Source of the DNA: Candidatus Cryptobacteroides intestinigallinarum
GTDB taxonomy: Bacteria; Bacteroidota; Bacteroidia; Bacteroidales; UBA932
Length of the DNA stretch: 45,197 nt
Direction: 5' to 3'
Assembly: GCA_017694785.1 (NCBI GenBank)
Contig: JADIMK010000014.1
Span: 1-45,197 of the forward strand
A program made the translations under genes and the position numbers. The stretch's first letter is position 1, and each line of letters opens with the position of its first letter. Positions 19,351 through 27,166 of the stretch are shown here, in pieces. The notes below the pieces were generated by a model. The model searched no databases and was not told the DNA's origin. It worked only from the letters and a program-made list of their open reading frames with translations.

Positions 19351-19911
19351 ATGGATATTAAGGAGATTTCGCCCCAGGAATTCGGGAAAATATTTCTTGA
19401 AAACAGGGAGAAATACATAGCTATAGCACGATCTTATATCAGAGATGAAATAGCAGCCGAAGATATAGTCTCCGGCTGCTTTGCCAATTTCTGGGACAAC
19501 AGGGAAAAGATATCCCTTACGGTATCTCCAGAAGCCTATATACTGCAGTCTGTAAAGAACCGTTGCATCAACTGGCTGAGGGATAAAGCCACAAAAGCCA
19601 GGCTGGATGAAGATCAGTACAACTTCACCATGGCCCAGATCAGGATCATGGAAAACGAGGATCTAGGGATGATCTTCAGGTCCGACATCTCCGAAATTTT
19701 CAGGAGACTTCTTGACAAGACTCCGGAAATGACGCGGAACATATTCTGTTCCAGCAGGTTTGAGGATCTGACCTATGAGGAGATAGCCAAGAAGTACAAT
19801 ATATCACCGCGCAAAGTCAAACGCGAGATACAGTCAGTCCTCAGCATGATGAGACAGTCCCTCAAGGACTATCTTCCGGTCCTGGCCGCAGTCATGGTCC
19901 TTTTTATGTAA
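19351..19911 (+). CDS. ECF-type sigma factor
   Basis: A 186-residue sigma-70 family factor with region 2 (about 25-95, ARSYIRDEIAAEDIVSGCFANFW) and region 4 helix-turn-helix (about 125-170, DLTYEEIAKKYNISPRKVKREI). It belongs to the Bacteroidetes ECF group normally paired with FecR anti-sigmas and SusC. The closest FecR is 7.4 kb away on the opposite strand, at the other end of the mannosidase genes. The last 12 residues are strikingly hydrophobic (LPVLAAVMVLFM), as in several PUL sigma factors. I infer that it activates one or both halves of the PUL. Confidence 0.88.
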   Translation: MDIKEISPQEFGKIFLENREKYIAIARSYIRDEIAAEDIVSGCFANFWDNREKISLTVSPEAYILQSVKNRCINWLRDKATKARLDEDQYNFTMAQIRIMENEDLGMIFRSDISEIFRRLLDKTPEMTRNIFCSSRFEDLTYEEIAKKYNISPRKVKREIQSVLSMMRQSLKDYLPVLAAVMVLFM

Positions 19912-19963
19912 GATAATGCACCTGAAAAACCGCCTGTGATATAGAGAATTTGAAACAGTTTGA

Positions 19964-19971
19964 TAAATTTG
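19964..19971 (+). promoter_or_regulatory. -7 box upstream of the tricorn-like gene
   Basis: TAAATTTG fits TAnnTTTG exactly and lies 24 bases before the start codon at 19996. No TTTG is present at exactly 19-21 bases upstream, so the promoter is partial. It would separate expression of the protease from the PUL. Confidence 0.4.
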
Positions 19972-19995
19972 TAGAGATATTCAAAACAGCATAAA

Positions 19996-22900
19996 ATGAG
20001 AAAGACACTTCTTATCATTGGAGCCATGCTTCTGTCAGGAAGCATATTCGCAGCAGAGGACTCCCCTCTCTGGCTGCGGAAGAACAGCATTTCTCCAGAC
20101 GGGAAGCAGATCGCTTTCTGCTACCAGGGGGACATTTTCATCGTTGATGCAGCTGGCGGCAAGGCCAGGCAGATCACATCAAACCCGGCCTACGATTCAG
20201 ACCCGATCTGGACGCCTGACGGCAAATACATTATCTTCAGCTCCTACAGAGACAAGACAAAGGATATTTTCAGGACCACACCGGAAGGAGGTGCTCCGGA
20301 AAAGATAACCGATTACCCCGGCAACGAGACTCCGCTGGCAGCAATGCCTGACGGCAATGTCGTATTCTCAGCCAACATACAGCCTGATGCAGTATACGGG
20401 AATTTCCCGGGCGAGGCACAGCTCTATAAAGTGAAGGCTCTGGGAGAAAGGCCACAGAGGGTGACATCCCTTCCTGTATCGGCACTCAGCGTCAACGGTG
20501 AAGGAGAAATAATCTATGAGGACAAGAAAGGATATGAAGATCCGTTCAGAAAGCACCATACTTCCTCAGTGACCAGAGACATCTGGCTCTACACTCCGGC
20601 AGCGCCGCAGACTGACGGAGACTGTCCTTCAATCAGCGGAGACGGGACATTCACTAAGCTTACTTCATTCAAAGGAGAAGACAGGAATCCTGTATTTTCT
20701 GCAGACGGAGACACATTCTACTATCTGAGCGAAAAGGACAGCACATCCAACATCTACAGAAGTTCAATATCTGATCCAGAGAAATCAGAACAGATCACAT
20801 TCTTCAAGAAGCATCCTGTAAGATATCTGTCCGTTTCCAAGGAGGGGCTGATGTCATTCTCCTATGACGGTGAGCTCTATACAGTAAAGCCAGGGGAAGA
20901 GCCGGCCAAGGTCAATGTAACCATCATTTCTGACCGTAACGAGAGAGAAAACATCTACCGCACCCTGACAAGCGGAGCTACTGACCTGGCTGTCTCCCCG
21001 AACGGGAAGGAAGTCGCAGTCATCGCAAGAGGCGACGTATATGTAGCATCGATTGACTACGGCACCACAAGAAGAATCACGGACACTCCTGAACAGGAGA
21101 GAGACCTGTGCTTCTCGCCGGACGGCAAGACCCTGTACTACTCTTCAGAACGTGACGGACACTGGGGCATATATTCTACAAAGCTCACCGGAAAGGACGA
21201 AAAGTATTTCACATATTCAGTGAAGATGGAAGAAGAGCCTGTTACAGATGAAGGACAGACCTGCTTCCAGCCACTGGTTTCTCCTGACGGGAAATGGATA
21301 GCATTCCTCAGGGACAGGACTGAGATCGTCATAAAGGACCTCAAGAGCGGCAAGGAAAAATCTCTTCTCAAGAATGTCAACTACTCATACACTGACGGAG
21401 ACCAGAGCTTCGCATGGAGTCCTGACAGCCGCTGGCTGCTTTGCAACTGGCAGGGCAACGGAGGCTGGAACAACGAGGACATAGCACTGATCAACATCAA
21501 GGACGGTACCGTAACCGATCTTACACAGAGCGGCTACACCGACACAGGCTTCAGATGGGCAATGAAAGGAAAGGCCATGACATGGATGAGCGACAGAGCC
21601 GGATACAGAAGCCACGGAAGCTGGGGATCGGAATATGACGTCTACGCCATGTTCTTCGACGGAAAGGCTTTCCATGAATTCACCCGCGATGAAGAAGAAG
21701 ACGAGATCTCAAAGCTTCTCGCGACCGAGAAAGAAGAAAAGGAAGAGGCAAAGGATTCCCTAAAGGCAGAAAAGAAGACTCCGGAGCTCACTCCAGACCT
21801 TGAGAACAGGGAGGACAGGACCATAAGGCTGACAAGATTCTCCGGACGCCTCGGAGACCACTATCTCACACAGGACGGAAGCAAGCTCTACTATATAGCA
21901 AGACTGGAGCAGAGCATGGATCTCTGTGTACTTGACATCAAGGAAAGAAGCATCGACGTGATTGCAAAGAACGTGTACGGAAGCCTTTATCCTGATGCTG
22001 AAGACAAATACCTATATGTACTCAGCGGAAGCGGCGTATCTCGCATAGACATGGCCAGCGGCGCAAAGGAATCCATTTCCTTTGCAGGAGAATTCGACTA
22101 CAGGCCGAGGCTTGAGCGCGAATACATCTTCAACCATGTTTGGAAACAGGTTCTGGACAAATTCTATGATCCAGACATCCACGGGATCGACTGGGAAGGC
22201 TACAAGGAAGCCTACGCACGGTTCCTGCCTTACATCAACAACAACTTTGATTTCCAGGAGATGCTGTCAGAGATGCTCGGTGAACTGAACGGATCACATA
22301 CAGGAGCCAGATATTACTATTATTCCGGCGTATCATACGGTACCCTCGGCCTTCTCTACGACTGGGCATATACAGGTGACGGTCTGAAGATCAAGGAAGT
22401 CCTCAAGGGAGGTCCTGCCTACATAGCTGATCCGGAGATCAAGGCCGGAGACGTAATAACTGCAATCGACGGAAAAGAAATCAAGGCCGGAGAAAACTGG
22501 TTCCCTCTCCTGACGATGAAAGCCGGTGACAAGGTGCTTGTCACAGTCAAGAAAGACGGCAAGAAGGCGCAGGACATCTATATGGAAGCCGGCTACTCTG
22601 ACTACCAGCTTCTCTACAAGAGATGGGTAAGACAGAGAGAGGATATGGTCAACAAGCTTTCAGGAGGCAGGATTGCATACGTCCATGTCGAAGGCATGGA
22701 CTCCGAAAGCTTCAGGGAAGTCTACTCAAAGCTCCTCGGCAAATACAGGACCTGCGAAGCAGTCATCGTAGATACCCGCCACAACGGAGGCGGATGGCTG
22801 CACGATGACCTCGCCACTCTGCTTGACGGCAAGGCCTACATCAGATTCGAGCCGCGTGGCCAGTACATCGGCACAGAGCCTTACAGCAAATGGACCAAGC

Positions 22901-23238
22901 CTTCATGCGTGCTGATAGGTGAAGACAACTATTCCGATGCATCAGGTTTCCCTTATGTCTACAAGACACTCGGCATAGGCAAGCTTATCGGAGCTCCTGT
23001 ACCTGGCACAATGACTGCAGTATGGTGGGAGCAGCAGATCGACCCGACTCTCATCTTCGGAATACCGCAGGTCGGAGCCATCGGCATAAAGGAAGGCAGA
23101 TACCTTGAGAATCTCCAGGTGGAGCCGGACATCCTTGTCTACAATGACCCTGCATCCGTACTGAACGGAGAGGACAAGCAGCTTGAAGCAGCTGTCGAAG
23201 AGATGCTCAAGGAAATCGACGGCATACAGGACAAATAA
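19996..23238 (+). CDS. Tricorn-like S41-family serine protease
   Basis: A 1080-residue exported protease (signal to about IFA-AED). The N-terminal half contains two beta-propeller regions with PD40/WD40-like repeats (ISPDGKQIAF, PIWTPDGKYIIFSS, CFSPDGKTLYYSSERDGHWGIY), followed by a tricorn C1 helical region (HVWKQVLDKFYDPDIHGIDW), a PDZ domain (about 785-860) and the catalytic core. By alignment with tricorn protease the expected catalytic His is H768 (in NGSHTG) and the nucleophile Ser980, which is followed by Asp981 as in tricorn. A charged linker rich in Glu and Lys lies near residues 560-600. Tricorn-type enzymes cut oligopeptides; in Bacteroidetes they are common single genes of periplasmic protein turnover. 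No link to the PUL is evident. Confidence 0.9.
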   Translation: MRKTLLIIGAMLLSGSIFAAEDSPLWLRKNSISPDGKQIAFCYQGDIFIVDAAGGKARQITSNPAYDSDPIWTPDGKYIIFSSYRDKTKDIFRTTPEGGAPEKITDYPGNETPLAAMPDGNVVFSANIQPDAVYGNFPGEAQLYKVKALGERPQRVTSLPVSALSVNGEGEIIYEDKKGYEDPFRKHHTSSVTRDIWLYTPAAPQTDGDCPSISGDGTFTKLTSFKGEDRNPVFSADGDTFYYLSEKDSTSNIYRSSISDPEKSEQITFFKKHPVRYLSVSKEGLMSFSYDGELYTVKPGEEPAKVNVTIISDRNERENIYRTLTSGATDLAVSPNGKEVAVIARGDVYVASIDYGTTRRITDTPEQERDLCFSPDGKTLYYSSERDGHWGIYSTKLTGKDEKYFTYSVKMEEEPVTDEGQTCFQPLVSPDGKWIAFLRDRTEIVIKDLKSGKEKSLLKNVNYSYTDGDQSFAWSPDSRWLLCNWQGNGGWNNEDIALINIKDGTVTDLTQSGYTDTGFRWAMKGKAMTWMSDRAGYRSHGSWGSEYDVYAMFFDGKAFHEFTRDEEEDEISKLLATEKEEKEEAKDSLKAEKKTPELTPDLENREDRTIRLTRFSGRLGDHYLTQDGSKLYYIARLEQSMDLCVLDIKERSIDVIAKNVYGSLYPDAEDKYLYVLSGSGVSRIDMASGAKESISFAGEFDYRPRLEREYIFNHVWKQVLDKFYDPDIHGIDWEGYKEAYARFLPYINNNFDFQEMLSEMLGELNGSHTGARYYYYSGVSYGTLGLLYDWAYTGDGLKIKEVLKGGPAYIADPEIKAGDVITAIDGKEIKAGENWFPLLTMKAGDKVLVTVKKDGKKAQDIYMEAGYSDYQLLYKRWVRQREDMVNKLSGGRIAYVHVEGMDSESFREVYSKLLGKYRTCEAVIVDTRHNGGGWLHDDLATLLDGKAYIRFEPRGQYIGTEPYSKWTKPSCVLIGEDNYSDASGFPYVYKTLGIGKLIGAPVPGTMTAVWWEQQIDPTLIFGIPQVGAIGIKEGRYLENLQVEPDILVYNDPASVLNGEDKQLEAAVEEMLKEIDGIQDK

Positions 23239-23244
23239 GAAAAG

Positions 23245-23272
23245 GCCGGGGCAATCTGAGGAAAGCCCCGGC
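23245..23272 (+). terminator. GC-rich hairpin after the tricorn-like gene
   Basis: A perfect 8-bp GC-rich stem (23245-23252 with 23265-23272) begins 6 bases after the stop codon of the protease gene. The bases after it are AT-rich but there is no clear T run, so termination may be weak. It ends 14 bases before the next start codon. Confidence 0.5.
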
Positions 23273-23286
23273 ATATATAAATCAAA

Positions 23287-24024
23287 ATGGACATGGACAG
23301 GAAAATCGTCATTATCCCGACCTACAATGAAAAGGAGAACATCGAGAAGATAATCCGGGCAGTCTTTGCTCTGGAAGGGGAATACAATATCCTTGTGATT
23401 GAAGACGGATCTCCGGACGGAACAGGAAATATCGTGAAAAGTCTCCAGCAGGAATTTCCGGACAGGCTGTTCATGATAGAGAGGTCAGGTAAGCAGGGAC
23501 TCGGGACAGCATATATCACAGGATTCAAATGGTCTGTGGAAAAAGGATATGACTATATATTCGAGATGGATGCTGACTTTTCCCACAATCCGGCCGACCT
23601 GCCGAGGCTGTATGAAGCATGCAGCAAGGATGGCGCCGACCTTGCCATAGGGTCACGCTACTGCGACGGCATAAGTGTCATAAACTGGCCGATCGGCAGG
23701 GTAATCATGTCTTACTATGCATCAGTCTATGTCCGCAAGGTGCTCGGCATGAAGGTATATGACACTACAGCCGGCTTCAAGTGCTATAGAAGGAAAGTCC
23801 TCGAGACCATTGACCTTGACAACATCAGGATGAAAGGCTACGGCTTCCAGATAGAGATGAAATATACTACGTTCAAGCTCGGATTCAAGATAAAGGAAGT
23901 GCCGATCATCTTCGTGGACAGGAAAGAAGGAACATCCAAGATGAGCAGCAGCATATTCGGTGAGGCATTCTGGGGAGTACTCAGGATGAAGTTCCGCAAG
24001 ATCAGGCCGAGAGCAAACCGTTAG
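23287..24024 (+). CDS. Polyprenol monophosphomannose synthase-like GT2
   Basis: A 245-residue cytoplasmic family-2 glycosyltransferase of the dolichol-phosphate-mannose synthase type. It transfers mannose from GDP-mannose to polyprenyl phosphate in known members. Visible motifs: VIIPTYNEKENIEKII at the nucleotide-binding start, IEDGSPDGTGNIV, and the DxD-like DADFSHNP. There is no C-terminal membrane domain, so it is the single-domain form. It is followed after 3 bases by dihydroorotase, an arrangement suggesting co-transcription with no obvious metabolic link. Donor and acceptor are inferred from family. Confidence 0.87.
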   Translation: MDMDRKIVIIPTYNEKENIEKIIRAVFALEGEYNILVIEDGSPDGTGNIVKSLQQEFPDRLFMIERSGKQGLGTAYITGFKWSVEKGYDYIFEMDADFSHNPADLPRLYEACSKDGADLAIGSRYCDGISVINWPIGRVIMSYYASVYVRKVLGMKVYDTTAGFKCYRRKVLETIDLDNIRMKGYGFQIEMKYTTFKLGFKIKEVPIIFVDRKEGTSKMSSSIFGEAFWGVLRMKFRKIRPRANR

Positions 24025-24027
24025 TCT

Positions 24028-25584
24028 ATGAACTACCTTCTGCATAATGTGACAATAGCCTCCTCTGTAGGAGAAAAGAGAGGCAGCATAGCGATATCCG
24101 GAGACAGGATCTCGCACATATTCGGCTCCAAGGACGGGATGACAGTCCTCCCGGAGAATCTTTCTGCGGAGATTCATTCAATGAAAAATCTTACCGGGAA
24201 GAATCATGCCAGGAAGGATCATGCTGTCAAGGATCATTCCGGAGAAAATGGATCCGCAGCTGATGCTGCTATGACAAATGGGTCTGAAGCCCGGCAGATA
24301 CCGTTCGAAAGACTGGCTGAAGCTGTAAAGGCAGAATTTCCTGAATGTGAAGTCATTGACTGCACGGGCAGGATAGCATTGCCTGGCGGGATAGACGCCC
24401 ATGTTCATTTCAGGGAACCGGGCATGACACACAAGGCCGACATGGAAAGCGAGTCCCTTGCAGCCCTGCTCGGAGGTGTGACATCCTTCATAGACATGCC
24501 GAACACCAATCCTCCTACCACATCGGCAGAAAGGCTCGCACAGAAGCTGAGTATGGCGGAAGGCAGGTGCCATGCAAACTACGGTTTCCATATAGGAGCG
24601 ACAAACGGCAATTTCAGCCAGATAGAAAGACTCATACATGAAGGTGACTCCGGGATGTCTGCAGCAGATTTCGGTGGGATCAAGGTATTCATGGGCTCCT
24701 CTACAGGAAATATGCTGGTCGATGACAGCAATGCCCTTACCCGCTTCTTCAGCATAAAGGAAAAACCGATACTCATCCACAGCGAGGACGAGACAATAAT
24801 CCGTCATAACCTTGCGCAGGCGCAGGAAAAGTTCGGAGAAGACATTCCTTTTTCGGAACACAAGGAAATCAGAAGCAGAAAGGCCTGCATAAGGTCTACG
24901 GCAAGAGCCCTTGAGCTTGCCATGGAGGAGGGCACAAGGCTTCATGTACTGCATGTCTCAACAAAGGAGGAGATTGAAATGATACGAGCAGCCAAAAGGC
25001 TGAACCCCAATATCACAGCAGAGACTTCAGCCAACTATCTCTGGTTTGACTCCACAGGATATGATAAGATGGGGAGCCATCTGAAATGCAATCCGTCCGT
25101 CAAGGATCCTGAAGACAGGGCCGCACTCAGGGAAGCACTTCTGGACGGTACGATAGACACCATAGGATCTGACCATGCGCCGCATCTGCTGGAGGAAAAG
25201 GACAGGAAATATCTTACGGCACCGTCCGGACTGCCATCGATAAGGCAGACTCTGCCTGTACTCCTGACACTGGCTGATGAAGGAGGCATTCCTCTCAGCA
25301 GGATAGCCTCTGTATTTGCAGAAAACGCAGCACGTATTCTCGGGATAAAGGACAGAGGCTACATCCGTACCGGATGCTATGCGGACATTGTAATAGCGGA
25401 CCCATCATACGAAAGGGCCATAGAAGAGTCTCAGGAAGGATACAGATGCGGGTGGACACCATATCAGGGAGTCATGCTCAAAGGCGCAGCAGAGACAGTG
25501 TTCATAAACGGAATCCCTGCAGTACGTCATGGCAGACTTGTTTCCGGACATCAGGGCAGAAAGCTGGTATTCTCTATGCAATAG
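24028..25584 (+). CDS. pyrC: Dihydroorotase with a 70-residue insertion
   Basis: Pyrimidine biosynthesis enzyme converting carbamoyl aspartate to dihydroorotate. Motifs are complete: DAHVHFREPG (His125, His127), IHSED, VLHVST, and GSDHAPH, all metal or active-site elements of the amidohydrolase barrel. GGIKVFMGS carries a Lys that may be the carbamylated bridge, as in dihydropyrimidinase-like enzymes. At 518 residues it is about 70 longer than usual. The excess lies between the N-terminal beta sandwich and the barrel (about 36-105) and includes a His/Lys/Asp-rich stretch (NHARKDHAVKDHSGEN). The insertion keeps the reading frame. Function of the insertion is unknown. Confidence 0.88.
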   Translation: MNYLLHNVTIASSVGEKRGSIAISGDRISHIFGSKDGMTVLPENLSAEIHSMKNLTGKNHARKDHAVKDHSGENGSAADAAMTNGSEARQIPFERLAEAVKAEFPECEVIDCTGRIALPGGIDAHVHFREPGMTHKADMESESLAALLGGVTSFIDMPNTNPPTTSAERLAQKLSMAEGRCHANYGFHIGATNGNFSQIERLIHEGDSGMSAADFGGIKVFMGSSTGNMLVDDSNALTRFFSIKEKPILIHSEDETIIRHNLAQAQEKFGEDIPFSEHKEIRSRKACIRSTARALELAMEEGTRLHVLHVSTKEEIEMIRAAKRLNPNITAETSANYLWFDSTGYDKMGSHLKCNPSVKDPEDRAALREALLDGTIDTIGSDHAPHLLEEKDRKYLTAPSGLPSIRQTLPVLLTLADEGGIPLSRIASVFAENAARILGIKDRGYIRTGCYADIVIADPSYERAIEESQEGYRCGWTPYQGVMLKGAAETVFINGIPAVRHGRLVSGHQGRKLVFSMQ

Positions 25585-25679
25585 CTTATAAGGCAGGCAG
25601 TCTTCCCGACATAGTCAATCTCACGGATAATACATAAAAAGGCAAGCTACAGAAAATAAAACACAGGAATAATTCAGGA

Positions 25680-26639
25680 ATGGGAAACATGGAATGCACC
25701 AAGACCGGTAAAAGGATATTGCCAGGGTCAAAACTGCTCACTTACGTTGTATCAACTTTTGCCATTATACTCTGGGGAATTTCATACATCTGGACGAATA
25801 AACTGATAGCACTCGGCATCCCGATAAGCTACTTTGTCTTTGTCAGGATACTCCTTGCCGGAGTTGTTCTCTTCCTGCTTAATGCTGCAATCGGACAGAT
25901 TACTCCGATACGGAAAGCTGACCTTCCTAAATTCCTGCTTCTTGCCTTCTGCGAGCCATTCATCTATTTCACCTGCGAGTCCCTCGGTATAAAGGAGACC
26001 GGGTCCCCTACCCTGAGTGCAATGATAATAGCGACCATACCGCTGTTTTCAATAGGTGCAGGCATCCTCTTCTTCAAGGAAAAGATCAATGCAGTGAATA
26101 TAGCCGGGATTGTACTGTCATTGGCAGGGATTGCTCTGGTGGTAATGGCGAAAGAAGAAGGTCTAGGGAAACATTTCATCTTCGGGATACTCCTGCTGCT
26201 GACGGCAGTGATAAGTGAAGTAGGACATGCCTCGTTGACAAAGAGCCTTTCAGGTAACTACAGCAGCCAGGTCATAGTGATGTATCAGTTCCTCATAGGC
26301 TCTGTCTATCTGCTTCCACTATTCATATTCAAAGGTCTGGATGGCTTCTCATGGGAGAAATACATGGACATGGATGTATGGTACCCGATAATATGTCTAG
26401 GGGTATTCTGCTCAAGCATTGCATTCTCCCTATGGGTGAGTACGATAAAATCCCTGGGAGTGGCCAAGTCAAGCATATTTTCAGCACTTATACCTGTTGT
26501 CGCAGCCATCGCGGCCTGGATCCTGGGCCATGAAGAGCTTTCCGGAAGACAGTTCCTGGGTATAGCAATATCTGCGGCAGGAGTCATAATGTCTCAATAC
26601 ACATCAGGCTCCTGCCGCAGAAAAAATCAAAAGGCTTAA
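25680..26639 (+). CDS. EamA/DMT-family inner-membrane transporter
   Basis: A 319-residue protein with ten hydrophobic segments in two EamA repeats (each of about 140 residues), the drug/metabolite transporter fold. Typical stretches are FAIILWGISYIWTNKLI near the start and SIFSALIPVVAAIAAWILGHE in the second repeat. The substrate cannot be told from sequence; relatives move amino acids, nucleobases or other metabolites. It begins 95 bases after pyrC with no clear promoter in between. I keep the start at 25680, though Met4 is also possible. Confidence 0.85.
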   Translation: MGNMECTKTGKRILPGSKLLTYVVSTFAIILWGISYIWTNKLIALGIPISYFVFVRILLAGVVLFLLNAAIGQITPIRKADLPKFLLLAFCEPFIYFTCESLGIKETGSPTLSAMIIATIPLFSIGAGILFFKEKINAVNIAGIVLSLAGIALVVMAKEEGLGKHFIFGILLLLTAVISEVGHASLTKSLSGNYSSQVIVMYQFLIGSVYLLPLFIFKGLDGFSWEKYMDMDVWYPIICLGVFCSSIAFSLWVSTIKSLGVAKSSIFSALIPVVAAIAAWILGHEELSGRQFLGIAISAAGVIMSQYTSGSCRRKNQKA

Positions 26640-26658
26640 AGGGAATAAACCCTTTAAG
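26635..26658. terminator. Hairpin between convergent EamA and bactofilin genes
   Basis: A perfect 9-bp inverted repeat (26635-26643 with 26650-26658) overlaps the stop codon of the EamA gene and lies 16 bases past the bactofilin stop on the other strand. It is placed as a shared terminator for the two convergent genes, although neither side has a long T run. Confidence 0.5.
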
Positions 26659-26674
26659 GAATACTTGTTATAGA

Positions 26675-27118
26675 CTAATGCTTATCCTTAGGTGAAGACT
26701 GGCCCTTGTCCGGAGCCTTAGTCTGGGCTGCCGGTACATGACGGTAATCCTTGGCCATTGATTCATACTCTTCAACTGTTATCATCTTGCATGTACCGTT
26801 GAAGATTGAGTCAAGCTCTACTATCAGCTTCCTGACCTTGAGGTTCCCGTTGACTGAACATCCGGCCTTGAGGGAAACGGTATCCTTTACTATAAGGTTG
26901 CCGCCGACTTTCCCCCAGATGTCAACATTCGTGCATACGACATCTCCATCTACTCTGGCTGTCTCACCTACCACGACCTTGCCGTCCGTATAGATCTTGC
27001 CTTCAAACTCACCGTCTACACGTATATCCGATGCAGAACTCATTTCTCCCTTGATGAAAGTACCTGATGAGATCCTGCTCACAGAATTGATGTTTACCTG
27101 TGGTTCAACTTTTCCCAT
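26675..27118 (-). CDS. Bactofilin family cytoskeletal protein
   Basis: A 147-residue bactofilin (polymer-forming cytoskeletal protein). The middle (about 18-115) is a right-handed beta-helix of regular hydrophobic strands, for example DIRVDGEFEGKIYTDGKVVVG and GDVVCTNVDIWGKVGGNLIV. The tails are short and polar, as usual. Known bactofilins form filaments without nucleotides, at membranes or cell poles, affecting shape or envelope synthesis. It lies 48 bases downstream of secA on the same strand and could be co-transcribed. Confidence 0.9.
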   Translation of the reverse strand: MGKVEPQVNINSVSRISSGTFIKGEMSSASDIRVDGEFEGKIYTDGKVVVGETARVDGDVVCTNVDIWGKVGGNLIVKDTVSLKAGCSVNGNLKVRKLIVELDSIFNGTCKMITVEEYESMAKDYRHVPAAQTKAPDKGQSSPKDKH

Positions 27119-27166
27119 ATCTCTTTCTATTTAACAATCAATGAAACTATAACTTCAACACAACGG

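Noticed and set aside
24178..24954. A 258-codon open frame on the minus strand
   Set aside because: Antisense to dihydroorotase, whose catalytic motifs are complete; the translation has no domain.
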